Positions 36,213-48,192 of a DNA stretch of 64,000 nucleotides are shown one piece after another (within the stretch, counting starts at the first letter, position 1; each line of letters opens with the position of its first letter). The position numbers and the translations under genes were made by a program. The stretch covers positions 40,003,671-40,067,670 of the forward strand of contig NC_056002.1 in the NCBI RefSeq assembly GCF_018446385.1, in the 5' to 3' direction. This DNA is from Zingiber officinale (Eukaryota > Streptophyta > Magnoliopsida > Zingiberales > Zingiberaceae). The notes beneath the pieces were generated by a model, which saw nothing but the letters and a program-made list of their open reading frames with translations, was not told where the DNA came from and made no database searches.

Positions 36213-36332
36213 GTTGACCTCACTTGAACTCAATTTTGATCTTCTCCTCAAGCAGACTTCCTCCTGGCTTCTCTCCCCTCAAACGCTCCGTGCACATCTT
36301 TTTCATCCACTGGTATACTCTTCCATAGTTAT

Positions 36333-37338
36333 TGTTGGAACCCCAAGGTTGTTTTGGTGTGATCAACAAGTTAAGTTAGGTCCCGTGTGTTTTTAACCTT
36401 ATGTCTAAGTGTGTAGGAACTTAGGAGCACAAGTAGTCGAGCGGAAGACGTAACTAGCGAGAAGGACGACACGCGGTGTGTCCGAGGGATGAGGCGCTAT
36501 GGAAGAGTACACCGGTGGACGAGAAGGAAGTGTGCGGTGGTTCCGAGGGATGAGAAGCCGGAGCGGAAGACTGCTCGAGGAGCAAGAGACACAGCTAGCG
36601 AGAAGGTCGACACAGGGTGCGACCGAGGGACGAAGATTGCGGATGAGTGTGCTAGCAGACGAGAAGGAAGCACGCGGTGATTCCGAGAGATGAGAAGTTG
36701 GAGCGGAAACCTGCTCGAGAAGACTGAAAGTTGGGTTCGGGTGAGCCCTATTCCGGATGGCAGAGACCATCCATGCGAGCGAAAGACTCGGTCTGAGGCG
36801 AACGGAGCCGGATCAGAAGACCCCGCTTGAAAAAAGTCAACGGGATTGACTTTCCCAATCGGGGCGCCCGGAACCCTTTCGGGCGCCCGAAACAGTCCGG
36901 GGTGCCCGGAACCCTTTCAGGCACCCGAAGTTGAGTTTTTGACCAGATTGCATCAATCGCGATCTGAACGTTGGGGGATAAAGTTTTATCCCTTCCAGGG
37001 CGCTCGGAACCCCTTCGGGGCGCCCCGACCAAGGCTATAAATACATCCTTAGTTTAGAACCTTTTTCAACAACTTAAGCAATTCATTTCCAACACTTGTG
37101 TGCTTCTTTTAGAGTTTAACTTCTTTCTCTTTGCGCTCTCATTGCTATAAGAGGCTTCTCCGCCTGAAGGAGATATTTTAGTGCGACATCTTCCTTGGAT
37201 TAACAACCTCCCCAGTTGTAACCAAGTAAACTCTGTGTGCCTCGTCTTTTCAGTTTTAATTTATTGTTTTCTTAATTTATGCATGTTTTGTTTACATGCT
37301 ATTCAACCCCCCTTCTAGTCGGTCACTGTGATCCAACA
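36333..37338 (+). repeat. 5' LTR of the gag-only element
   Basis: TGTTGGAACCCC...GATCCAACA. It contains a TATA-like TATAAATA at 37036 and repeated GGGCGCCCGGAACCC-like GC-rich words at 36860-37025 upstream of it, probably the U3 promoter zone. Confidence 0.9.
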
Positions 37339-37353
37339 AGTGGTATCAGAGCC
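37339..37353 (+). other. Primer-binding site of the gag-only element
   Basis: AGTGGTATCAGAGCC directly follows the LTR. TGGTATCAGAGC is the tRNA-Met complement. Confidence 0.92.
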
Positions 37354-37397
37354 AAGGCGCTTCAGGAGGACTAATCGCCGAACGAAGCAACGATATA

Positions 37398-38652
37398 ATG
37401 GCCGGACCAAGCATCTACCCGCCGAAGTTCGAAGGGGAATTCGCTAGTTGGAAAAAGCGAATGCAGGTATTCTTTAAAACTAACTTTGATTTAATGTTAA
37501 TTATGGAGTTCGGTTTTACAGCATCGGAAGGTAAGGAGAAATACCATTGGACGAAAAAGGAGCAGGCCGACTACGTGACAAACGGCAAAGCTGAGTACCA
37601 TCTACTAACCGTTCTTCCGCCATAAGAAGTCAACTGGATCGGCAACTACGACTCCACGAAGGAACTTTGGGAGAAGTTCCTTGAATTGCACGAAGGAACG
37701 TCCGAAGCAAAGCTCGCGAAACGGGATTTACTCTGCAACCAGTTCACCAGCCTGCGACTTGGGGAAGACGAGACAGTTGCACATCTGCACTCAAGGATAA
37801 AGGAAATCATCACCGGACTTTCGAATCGGTAAGTAACCGAGATTCGCTGATGCCTTTTATATTTCAAAAGACTTAGAAAAAATTTCATTAGAAGAATTCT
37901 TTTCTACATTTGAAGTGCACGAATCAAGATGTGCAGGTACAAAGGAGCCCAAGAACAACATCGCCCTCAAAGCATCGAGAGACGAACCTGAGTCGAAGTC
38001 TTCTCTCGACGACGAGGAAATGGTAATGATGGTAAGACAGTTTAATAATCTTTGTAAATCTAGGAAATCTAACCATCCGTAGGGGAAAAAGAAAAGGACC
38101 ATCCGCTGCTACCACTGTGACAAAGAAGGGCATGTTAAGGACAACTGCCCCAAGCTAAAGAACAAGGACAAGGATAAAGGTAAGAAGTCTGTCCAAAAGC
38201 ACAAGACCCTAAAGGCGACGTGGGACGATACGTCGTCCGAATTGGAAGTCGAGGCGTTCTTTGGGTTTCCATTAATGGCGAGTCATCAAGACGACGACTG
38301 CGATTCAAGCTCTTCCGAAATGAGCATCGAGAACATCGATGAAGGGGGAGCTACGTTGGAAGATAGCAGCAGTTCAAGGGGAGACACGGACAACGAGATC
38401 GACAAGGTAAGTCAGGTACGATCTCTTTCTCCTGATAAATTGTTTAAGTTCGTTAAACTGTTAACAAAAGATTGCCACAAGTTAGAAAAAGAAATTAAGA
38501 ATTTCAAAATAATATTAGCTAAATCTTGCCCAATAGGAGAATTCGACAGAATTAAGTTAGAAAATGGAAAATTAAAAGAAGAAAATGATAACTTGAAAAA
38601 CTATGCATGCTCATCTAAAACCAATGTTAAAAAATATAACAATTTAAATTGA
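37398..38652 (+). pseudogene. Retrotransposon gag with CCHC zinc knuckle, broken
   Basis: It starts MAGPSIYPPKFEGEF, followed by WKKRMQVFF and a UBN2-like gag segment (NYDSTKELWEKFLELHEG, LAKRDLLCNQF, LHSRIKEI) typical of Copia gag. A zinc knuckle C-Y-H-C-x4-H-x4-C lies at about 38106-38150, and an acidic/coiled tail runs to the stop at 38650. It is broken by a stop at 37623-37625, a stop with frame change near 37828-37832 and a TAG near 38082. The product would normally form the virus-like particle and package RNA; here it cannot be translated whole. I have not reconstructed it. Confidence 0.85.
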
Positions 38653-39519
38653 TATTTCAGATATTATAAGGGACAAATTAGGAACATTTCAAAAAGATAT
38701 GTCCCTAAGAAATTTTTAGTCAATCCAGTAGGCTGGAACTTATATTGGGTTCCAAAGTTTTGTCTGACTTGAACTTGAACTAAGTAGATTTAGAGTTTTC
38801 AACGAGAAAATTAAACAGTGAGTTTCTTTATGAGGCTTTGTCTAAAGAAGTGGTTGTTGCTCCAATAACCAAGAAGGCCTAGTGCCTCGCCACAACTTGG
38901 AAGCCAAAATATTAAAATAAAATATTTAATTAACTTTTTGATAAAAACATTAAGGTGAAAACTTAATAATGCTTTAAAAAGTCTTTTAAACATTTTTTTA
39001 CTTAGAAATTATTTTTTTTTTTGCGTAAAACTTTTACTTAAAAGTTAAAAGTTGTTCTGAAATTAGGAATTTCTGCTTAAAGTTTTTATTTTAAAAAAAA
39101 TTCCAAAATATTTTTGTAAAATTTCCTAAGTCTTGATTTTTTTAAAAAAATTCTCTTACTTAAAGCTTTACTTAGAAATTTTTTATACTTAAAGTTTTTC
39201 CATAGAAAATTTTTTTACCTAAAGTTTTATTTAGAAATTGTTTAACTTAGAATATTTTTTGCTGAAAATTATTACAAATTCTCTAACTTAGAATTTTTGT
39301 TAAGAAAGTTAGAAATTTTTTTAACCCTCAGATTTTTTTCGGAATCCCATTTTTTTATGTGATCAAAGGAGGAGAAGGAAAAGTATAAGTCTACGGGGAG
39401 GTAGACCAAAATCTAAATTTTCTATCTTTTTGAACTTAATTACAAAATTAGTTAATTTATTTTTATGTCTATTTTTACCTTAGCTTAACTTGGGTTGCTC
39501 ACATCAAAAAGGGGGAGAT
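38653..39519 (+). other. Non-coding tail of the gag-only element
   Basis: This is T- and A-rich sequence with many short repeats of the type CTTAAAGTTTT/CTTAGAAATTTT (38930-39330), ending in the purine tract. No domain of pol is visible. The same kind of tail recurs at 61900-62930. Confidence 0.75.
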
Positions 39520-40539
39520 TGTTGGAACCCCAATGTTGTTTTGGTGTGATCAACAAGTTAAGTTAGGTCCTGTGTGTTTTTAACCTTATGTCTAAGTGTG
39601 TAGGAGCTTAGGAGCACAGGTAGTCGAGCGGAAAACGTAACTAGCGAGAAGGACGACACGCGGTGTGTCCGATGGACGAGGCGCTACGGAAGAGTACACC
39701 GGTGGACGAGAAGGAAGTGTGCGATGGTTCCGAGGGATGAGAAGCCAGAGCGGAAGACTGCTCGAGGAGCAAGAGACGCAGCTAGCGAGAAGGTCGGCAC
39801 GGGGTGCGACCGAGGAACGAAGACTGCGGATGAGTACGCTGGCAGACGAGAAGGAAGCACGCGGCGATTCCGAGGGAACAGAAGTTAGAGCGGAAGCCTG
39901 CTCGAGAAGACTGAAAGTTGGGTTCGGGTGAGCCCTATTCCGGATGGCAGGGATCACCCAAGCGAGTGGAAAACTCGGTCTGAGGCGAACGGAGCCGGAG
40001 CAAAAGACCCGAGCTGAAAAAGTCAACAGGGTTGACTTTCCCAGCGAGGGCGCCTGGAACTGTCCGGGGCGCCCGGAACCCTTCCAACCGCCAGGAGTTG
40101 ACTTTTTGATCAGATCACGTCAATCGCGATCTGAACATTGGGGGATAAAATTTTATCCCCCCACGGCGCCCGGAACCCCTTCGGGGCGCCCGACCAAGGC
40201 TATAAATATAGCCTTGGTCCAAAAGCTTTTTCAACAACTCAAGCAATTCATTTCCAACACTTGTGTGCTTCTTTTAGAGTTTAACTTCTTCCTTTTTGCG
40301 CTCTCATTGTTGTAAGAGGTTTCTCCGCCTGAAGGAGATATTCTAGTGCGATATCTTCCTTGGATTAACAATCTCCCCGATTGTAACCAAGTAAATCTCT
40401 ATGTGCCTCGTCGTTTCAGTTTTAATTTATTGCTTTCTTAATTTATGCAAGTGTTCTGTTGAAAGATCGAGAAAGGTTTTTCTGTTTTGTTTATAGGTTA
40501 TTCTCAACCCCCCTTTTAGCCGGCCACCGCGATCCAACA
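39520..40539 (+). repeat. 3' LTR of the gag-only element
   Basis: It is collinear with 36333-37338, has a TATA-like TATAAATATA at 40201, and is followed by the duplication GTTAT. Confidence 0.9.
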
Positions 40540-40714
40540 GTTATTTGTCCCTTGGATGCATCGAGCCCGTTGACTCATTTTTCGTGGTATCCTTCTCGCT
40601 AGCCGCATTTTCTGATTGACTTCTTGTGTTTTTAAGTTCCTGCACACTTAGACACAATGCATCAAAAGACATAGGAGCTAACTTAACTCGGTTGATTACA
40701 TTAAAATCAATCTG

Positions 40715-41165
40715 GGGTACTTACAGCTATGAGTCTGTAATTGCTACAACGCTAAGTCTGCATTATAGCAGCTACAGAACCGTAGATGCTACAACGTGGT
40801 CATGATTTCTTTAATCACCTTGTAACAGCTACGAGTCCATAGCTGCTACAACGTTAAGTCTGTGTTGTACTAACTATAAAACTGTAGCTACTACGATGTG
40901 ATTATAATTTGTTTAATCACGTTGTAACAGCTACGAGTCCGTAGCTACTACAATGCTAAGTCTATGTTGTAATAATTACGGACTCGTAGCTGTTACAACA
41001 TGATTAAACAAATAACGATCATGTATATGATTCTGTAGTTGTTATAATACATATTTAACTTTTGTAATAATTACGAACTCGTAGCTACTACAACATGATT
41101 AAACAAATAACGATCTTGTATATGATTCCGTAGTTGTTATAATACAGATTTAACTTTCATCACTG
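40715..41165. repeat. Block of two direct and two inverted ~100-bp repeats
   Basis: Units containing TTGTAACAGCTACGAGTCC repeat at a spacing of about 102 bp (TTTAATCAC marks at 40811 and 40913). They are followed by two copies of the reverse-complement type (ACTCGTAGCTGTTACAACA, TGATTAAACA marks at 41001 and 41096, spacing 95 bp). Each unit is itself partly palindromic (TACGGACTCGTA). It is MITE-like, but no termini can be fixed. Confidence 0.75.
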
Positions 41166-41330
41166 CTAGAGTAGAAAAAAAATAATTAAAAAAAATTGCT
41201 ACAGTAAAAATCATGCAATGGGAGTCACGCAACATATCAAATCTCTTTCTCTCTCTCTGCTATATATATAGGGGCTTTCGGAAGTGATCTGAACGTCTCA
41301 CCCTCTCAGTTGTGGACGACACTGCTGATC

Positions 41331-41351
41331 ATATATATATATATATATATA
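41331..41351. repeat. (AT)n microsatellite
   Basis: Ten AT units. A shorter CT run lies just upstream (41247-41257). Confidence 0.9.
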
Positions 41352-42092
41352 AACTCTTAATAATATCAAAATAATAGTAAATTGTCCTAAAATGCCTAAT
41401 AACAAACTCAACTTCCTCCGTAGTCCTTTCGTAAAAAAAAAAAATATTATTTCCATTCTCTACATGCAATTTTTTTTTTTTTTACTTCAACTCCCTAATG
41501 CACACTAATTTACCTAATTATTTTCAATTTTTTTAGGTAAAAAAAGTCGAAAATAAAGTATAGAAATTGAGTTTGCTAGCCGGGAGTTTTAATAATCTCA
41601 GTAAAAATTAAAATAACACCACTAGAAGAGCCTTTCGTATTTAAAAGTATCATGTCCTATTTTTTTATTATCAAAATGCCTTTATTTTAATCCTATTATA
41701 GTTAAAAACTAAGATAAAATAATTTTAAATCTTAAAACAGTTTTAATTAAAATTAATTTGGAATAATTTTATCAAAATTGTCTCATATTATAATAATTTT
41801 GAACAAAATTAAAATAGATTGTCCCTTTGATATTTTAAAAATATGAAATACTTTTTTTTGAATAATAATAAACACAAGAGATATTTTAAAATTTTTGTCT
41901 AAATAAGTTTATTATTATTTTTATTATAAAAGTCTAAAACATCATCGAGAGGAATTCGTTATGAGGTTTAATCTTATCGCTTTTGTTACGATTAAAATAT
42001 ACAAATAAAAATAAAAGAGAGAAAAAGCAAAAAGGACCCTATTGTTTAATTTATTTTAACCACGTTGCCGCCAGAACCCTTCTGCTGTTTTA

Positions 42093-43170
42093 ATGGGCGA
42101 CAGCGACGGATTTCAGGAAGCATCTGCGAAGGTCAGCTCGCTTTCCCTCCTCTTCTCTCCAAATCGCTCACTTGGATTGCCCACGGGCAAGAACCCTATA
42201 AATGCGGCTTCTTGGGTGAGTTCGATCCTGTCCTACTCTCTTTCCCCGACGTGCATCGGTACTCCTTTCAACCCAATCCTTTTTTTTTTTTGGGTTTAGT
42301 TTCCCCTTTTGAGCTGCTAAAATCTGTCCGGGATTCTATAGTGTTTCAGAAATTTCTGGTTTTTTACTAAAAAGAACCCTTTTTGTGTGTGCATCTGAAG
42401 CTTGTAGCTTCATCTCCGGTAGCATTGTGTTCATTTAGATGGTTCTGTGCTTTTCTTCTGGCAATATGTTTTGGGCTGCTAAGATGTGTCTGGATTCACT
42501 AAAATTGCCGATGTTTCCTGGTTTTCAGCCTAAAAGTTTTACCTTTTAGAAGCAATTGTGAGTTCGGACCTGAATCTGAGGCCGCATTGTGTTCATAGCA
42601 ATGGATTTTTTTAAGCAATAACCAGTATTTGTTCTTCTTCCTATCAAAATGCATCCAAATGTTCAATTCTAGTTTTAAAAAATGCAACTAGATTTTAAGA
42701 AGAAATTGTTTAAAATTTTCGTCGAATTACTGAAATGGAGGCACATTTAACAGGGCAAGAGAAAGAACGGTGAAAATAAGTGGTATGAACACACTATGCA
42801 CGCGATTAAGGATGGAAAGCCTCAATTTATGGACTTTCTAGATAAATGTATAGGTTAATTCTTTTTGAACATCTTAAACTTTTGGAATATACTGGCAATT
42901 GATCAGATGTAACATGGTGCCAGAGCAGGAGATCTATGCACAAATCCTCCAGTTAAATATAACATTTAATAATATCTTTTATTTCACATGACATTATGTT
43001 TATCATTGTTCTATATCTTTTAAATTCCTGCATTTGTGTTCCTTTGGGTAGATAACTTGTATGTTTAATTTAATGAAACGTCACTGGAGACAGATCTATG
43101 AATATTCAACTTCATTTCAGAGAGGGATTTTAACTTCAAGTTCAATTCAGCAAGCACTGATCATAAAAGC
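42093..43170 (+). other. 5' exons of the NEK gene: leader or in-frame N-terminal extension
   Basis: ATG 42093 opens a frame that reads, with GT-AG splicing, through 42093-42131, 42754-42853 and 43121-43170 and enters the kinase frame with no stop. It would add 63 residues (MGDSDGFQEASAK..., ending ...STDHKS) before MDQYEIL. Either this is the true N-terminus or the exons are leader and the open frame is chance. The phases match at both junctions, which favours coding. Related plant kinases as I know them start near MDQYE or with short tails. Confidence 0.5.
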
Positions 43171-46100
43171 ATGGATCAGTATGAGATCTTAGAGCAGATT
43201 GGTAAGGGAACGTTCGGGTCAGCCTTTCTAGTGAGACATAAAATTGAGAAGAAGAAGTAAGCAAAGAAGCAAATCATATGCTTCTGTTTTCTCTCCGATT
43301 TGTTTTTATTTGAACCATGCTAAAACTCCCTTCTGCAATGTTATTGAAGGTATGTTTTGAAAAAAATTCGTCTTGCAAAACAGACTGACAGGTGCCGCAA
43401 GTCTGCCTATCAAGAGGTGTGGTGAATAGTTCACTCAAATGCTCTATTTTCTACTCGATTGATCTACCAATCAATTTCCATAATGCTTCATCTGTCACAC
43501 TATTGCTACATTAGTATTTGTTTTCTCTTTCTAGCTAATTTGGTTTCCAAATTACTACTTCAGATGGAGCTGATTTCCAAGGTCAACAATCCATTCATTG
43601 TAGAACACAAAGAATCCTGGGTTGAGAAGGTCAGAAAAGTTTTCTGTATGTGATATCAGTTTATACAATTTTTTTAGATAAATGATATCAGTTAATACTA
43701 GTTGATATGCACTAGGTTTCTTGCAGAAATATTAAAAATATCCAATCCATGTTCATTTTAGATGGAGCTTTCAGGTTGTATCCTTTCATTTCAAAATATC
43801 GTGTAATTACAATCAACTGACTATTACCATCGACTATGTATATGTTTCTTTTTAAGTGTTACAATGATGAATCGTGGAATGGTACAATAATTAAGACATA
43901 TAGCAGTTCTCATTCAGTCATCATCCATACATCTTTGTGGCACAATATACTCCTATGATTTCAATCCTAGATATTAGTTGACAGTAGAATAATATATATG
44001 TGCTTGTATGCTTAAAAGTGATAGCATTTCCAACATTTTGATCCTTTGTTTCCATGAGATTGATGATCATATTCTTGTAAATTTTGCAGGGTTGCTATGT
44101 GTGTATCGTGGTCAGTTACTGTCAAGGGGGAGATATGTATGTTGTGCATTCGCCATGGTACAAATTTAATTTTTATTTTTCAAAATCAATCTTCTTCTAC
44201 TTATTGCAGGGCTGAAGCTATAAAAAAGGCCAATGGAGCTCTTTTCTCAGAGGAGGTTGTTTGTTTGCTTTGAAAACTATTTATTAGTTTAGTAGAATGT
44301 CTTGTATCTTGGATCCTGAATTTATTTTATTTATATTCAAACAGAAGCTTTGTAAATGGCTTGTTCAGCTATTAATGGCTCTCAATTACTTGCATACAAA
44401 ACATATTCTGCATCGTGATGTTAAGGTGAGAAGAAGTCCTTTGATCATAGAAACAACCTCTTAGAGACCTATTATTAATGTCTCAGGCCATTGATTGTTC
44501 TCACTTTCTCACTTCTCAGTGTTCAAATATATTTCTTACAAAAGAGAAAAACATTCGCCTCGGTAAGTCATATGTTCATACTAAAACAACTTATTAATTT
44601 TGACGACATCTTTAGTAAATATTTCAAATTCTGATACCTTGCAGGTGACTTTGGTCTTGCTAAAGTTTTGACCTCAGATGATCTAGCCTGCTCTGTGAGT
44701 TTAGGATCCAGCTGATATTTTTGTTTCTTTGTGATCAATCTTTTTTCGCTTTCTCTGAAAACAATTGGCGGTTGATGCAGCTTGTTGGGACTCCAAGTTA
44801 CATGTGCCCTGAGCTTCTTTCTGATATACCTTATGGTTCTAAGTCTGATATCTGGTCTCTCGGTAAAATCATTTTTCATTGTGCAAGATATCGTTCTACT
44901 TTAAAATCTAAATGGCAATCAGCTATTCACATTTCGTAAACATTTAAATGACTTGCGGCATCTTTGTTGCTCAGGTTGTTGTATCTATGAGATGACTGCC
45001 TTGAAGCCAGCATTCAAGGCCTTGGTGAGTTCTATTAAAATTTATGCTTAGCTAACAATTCCGCAGATAGCTGTGTTTCATGTTTATAACTGGAAAAATT
45101 TGCTATCGAACTTTATTTTCAACATTTTTACACTATAATTTTAAAAAAATGGTATGTGTTTGGTCTTTTGCAGGATATGCAAGCTCTAATAAACAAAATT
45201 AACAAATCCATATTGACTCCTCTACCGACTACTTATTCTGGTGCATTGTAAGCTTTCTTCCTTGTTTCTTGAATATTTGAATAATCTCTCAAGTCTGGTC
45301 ACTAGAATTCTTCTACATAGATATATGAAAAGCGTTTTGTTTTAATAAACAAATTATTGATTATTATTCGCAGTCGCGGGCTCGTAAAAAGTATGTTGAG
45401 GAAGAACCCAGAGCATAGACCGAGTGTATGTATTCAAACAATCTTATTTACAACTTAAAATTTTTTGCTATCCTGGCTCTATTCTAATTTTTCGTGTTGG
45501 CAGGCTGCTGAACTGCTCAAACACCCTCACCTGCAGCCATATGCTGTTGGAGTCAATCGAAATTCCATTCCTACGCGGAATACTTTTCCTATCCTGCAAG
45601 AGATAAACAATCATTCGAACAAAATTGTGCTTCCAGATGCCAAAGATGACTCCCCATGTAAGGGCATGGAGGCAAGGAAATCATTCGGCTACGAGAAAAG
45701 GAATCCTAATACGTCCGCGACCACCCAACAATACTCTGATAGTTATACCATGTCCAATAAAAGCTTTCCAAATTATCGAATAACACAACCTCAAACTGGA
45801 GAAATAGGTGTGGGTAAAGCTACCTGTGAGAATCACTCTGCTATTGCAAAGACCTGCAGATATGCTCACTTCTCAACTACTCAAAGGAAAATTGTGGAGT
45901 CATTAAAATCGCCGCATACTGAACGGGATGGCGAACTGGTATGCTACATTACTATTCAAATGTTCATTGTCATCAAATAAATCTAAGCTGCTTTGCAAGT
46001 TAGACGCAGACTTGAGATAACAGTTCACTTGCACAAATATTACTGAATGACTTTCTTAATGTAAGCAAATTTCAAACCGCACATCTTGGCCGCTAAGAAC

Positions 46101-46872
46101 TCAGAATTCTTTTCACTTCTTTGGTGTGGTTTAAATAAATGACTATAATAACACTCAGGTTGGCCTTTCAATTCAATTTGAGAATGTATCCTCCAAGTTT
46201 GTTGGTTAATCTGTTTCTTTTCCTAATTGCGGTCAGTCATAGTTTTTGACAATTGTAAAGCAATAATCGAAATGATTACATGACATTGCTGTGATCCCTT
46301 TGCAGCTTTTGTCGACAATGCGAGCAGAGAGCGATGGAAGAGTATCTTCCTTTCCAAAGTTTGAGAACCCCTGTGAAAGAAAAGTCACCATTATCGACCA
46401 TGTGGAATCCCCTAATATTTCGGTAAATTCCCCTCGAATAGACAGAATAGCTGAATTTCCAATAGCCATACCTGAAACCCCACATTTTGCAATCCAAAAG
46501 CACACTTCAGTTAGAGGATCTTCATCTGTCATTCCACATCATGGAGACTGTTCTATCACCAAGGATAAATGCACCATCCATATCATTAAAGCTAAAGTGG
46601 AAAATAGGAGTGATTCTTCAGATAGAAATCCGACAGATTCAATTTCAAGTCCAGTGCCATCTGAATCAAGGCAACAGAGGTTCGACACTTCTTCGTATCA
46701 ACAACGGGCAGAGGCTTTGGAGGGAGTGCTTGAGTTTAGTGCACAATTGCTGGAACAGGAGAGATTTGAAGAGTTGGGAGTTCTGTTGAAACCATTTGGC
46801 CCTGAGAAGGTGTCCCCAAGAGAGACAGCTATATGGCTAACAAAGAGTTTCAAAGAAACAACTGTTTATTGA
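43171..46872 (+). CDS. NEK5: NIMA-related serine/threonine kinase, plant NEK5/NEK6 type
   Basis: Exons 43171-43256, 43350-43416, 43564-43629, 44090-44136, 44210-44255, 44345-44425, 44520-44562, 44645-44694, 44781-44862, 44975-45024, 45174-45247, 45374-45425, 45504-45938 and 46306-46872 join in frame to 581 aa. The kinase domain covers 4 to about 258, with glycine loop GKGTFG (11-16), Lys33, HRDVKCSN (Asp129), DFG (147-149), GTPSYMCPE (165-173) and SDIWSLGCCIYEM. The plant NEK phrase [23 protein letters not shown] closes it. A Ser/Thr-rich linker follows. The C-terminal block ([11 protein letters not shown]...[21 protein letters not shown]) matches the tail I know from Arabidopsis NEK5. Plant NEKs act on microtubules and directional cell growth. 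All catalytic residues are present. The symbol is by similarity; NEK6 is the alternative. Upstream in-frame exons could add 63 residues. Confidence 0.92.
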
Positions 46873-47495
46873 TTGTCTTGATTCTGCTCTAGGTTGTTTA
46901 CCCTTCTAAAAATCAAAGTGTGTTCTGTTTCCTTAGCATAAGTATGTTTGCTCGGTTTCCTAGAACTTTCGAAAAACAACAAAAAATGTTACATACACTA
47001 GGTGAGTAGTGTGTCAACATATCATGAGATTAGCTTCCATATGTATGTTGCTGTTTCCTCGTAGGTTTGCTCAATATGTATAGCTTCTCATCTGTATTCT
47101 TAAGTAACTCTTCTTAATTTATCGATATGTACAGTTCACTGTATGGCATAATCAATGCATAGCTTTAAGTGTGAACTAATATGTATCGTTTGTTGCTGCC
47201 TCGCAGAGTATTCTAATCTTGGAGTTACCGTTCATGCTCGACAATATCAATCATATGAGGTAAGATATGATCACCAAAACCTATTCAGAATCCAAAATTG
47301 TGATGATGATCACATTCATTTCTAACTATATCAGTTGATAATAGCATGCTCTATATCATTAAGTTAATTTAGAAAACGATGAACTCAACAAGATACTAAC
47401 AATTAAATCATAAGCATGACATTTTACTAGTTGGACCAAAAAAGAAAACAAAGAAACATTTTTTGTTTTGTTTTGTTCTTGGAACAAAGAACAAA
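46873..47495. other. Convergent 3' intergenic region
   Basis: AT-rich sequence between the stop codons of NEK (plus) and calmodulin (minus), holding both 3' UTRs. No other feature is seen. Confidence 0.7.
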
Positions 47496-48192
47496 TCAAA
47501 CAGTCATCATCATTCTCACAAATTCTTCATAATTGACTTGTCCATCTCCATCCAAGTCTGCCTCCTTGATCATCTTCTCCACCTCCTCATCAGTCAACTT
47601 CTCCCCCAGGTTGATCATCACATTCCTCAACTGCACCACACCACCAGATGCAAGTCAAACATATCATTTTTCTGATCATGTTCTTCTCAAAAACTAAAAT
47701 TTCACACTGAAGCAAACTCACCTCAGTGGCCGAGATGAACCCATTCTGATCCTTGTCGAACACCTTGAAGGCCTCCTTCAGCTCTTCCTCCACATTGGTC
47801 TCCTGCAACAAACCAAAAAAGCTTCAACTTTTTCTCCTGCTGCACAGCAAAAACCATGCAAGAGGACATTCTACCTTCACTTTTCGGGACATCAGGTTGA
47901 GGAACTCCCCAAACTCAATGCTCCCGTTTCCGTCCGCATCAACTTCCTGAACCATCTCCTGCAGCTCCTCCTCGCTCGGGTTCTGCCCCAGTGACTTGAT
48001 CACGGTGCCGAGCTCCTCCGGCGTTATGCAGCCTGAGCAGAGTCTGCCCTCGCTTCACATAAGAAAGCACAAAGGGCGAAACTTGAAAGAAGAAGAAGAA
48101 GAAGAAAGGAGAAGCAGACCATCTCCGTCCTTGTCGAAGAGGCAGAAAGCCTCGTGGAACTCGGTGACTTGCTCCTCCGAGAGAAGATCCAT
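47496..48192 (-). CDS. Calmodulin / calmodulin-like protein, 148 aa
   Basis: Minus exons 48192-48120, 48032-47875, 47802-47722 and 47630-47496 give exactly 148 aa with four EF-hands. The loops are at 20-31 (DKDGDGCITPEE), 56-67 ([12 protein letters not shown]), 93-104 ([12 protein letters not shown]) and 129-140 ([12 protein letters not shown]), each with the acidic residues at positions 1, 3 or 5, and 12. Cys26 in loop 1 is a plant calmodulin mark, and Lys115 in GEKLTDEE is the usual methylated lysine. The start MDLLSEEQ (not MADQLT) and four exons fit the divergent CML8/CML11-like group and not the classical two-exon CAM genes. It should bind four Ca2+ and relay calcium signals. It is convergent with the NEK gene, with stops about 620 bp apart. 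Confidence 0.93.

Larger units (their letters stand above)
36333..40539 (+). mobile_element. Gag-only, pol-less LTR retrotransposon (TR-GAG type, Copia-like), 4.2 kb
   Basis: It has LTRs of 1006 bp (36333-37338) and 1020 bp (39520-40539), target-site duplication GTTAT (36328-36332 and 40540-40544), PBS AGTGGTATCAGAGCC at 37339, polypurine tract GGGGGAGAT before 39520, and an internal region of only 2.18 kb. The internal region contains gag with a zinc knuckle and no protease, integrase, RT or RNase H. The absence looks original: the PBS, gag, tail and PPT are all present without an obvious deletion scar. Such elements depend on enzymes from other Copia elements. The LTRs differ clearly more than those of the 14434-23810 element. 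Confidence 0.88.
40545..42092. other. Intergenic, repeat-rich, upstream of the NEK gene
   Basis: It contains the CTACGAGTCCGTAGC repeat block (40715-41165), a TA microsatellite (41331-41351) and AT-rich sequence at 41350-42050. The NEK promoter should lie in the last few hundred bases. Confidence 0.6.

Noticed and set aside
36405-36770. 121-codon minus-strand open frame, recurring at 39592-40026
   Set aside because: It is antisense in the two LTRs of the gag-only element and low in complexity; a chance frame repeated by the LTR duplication.
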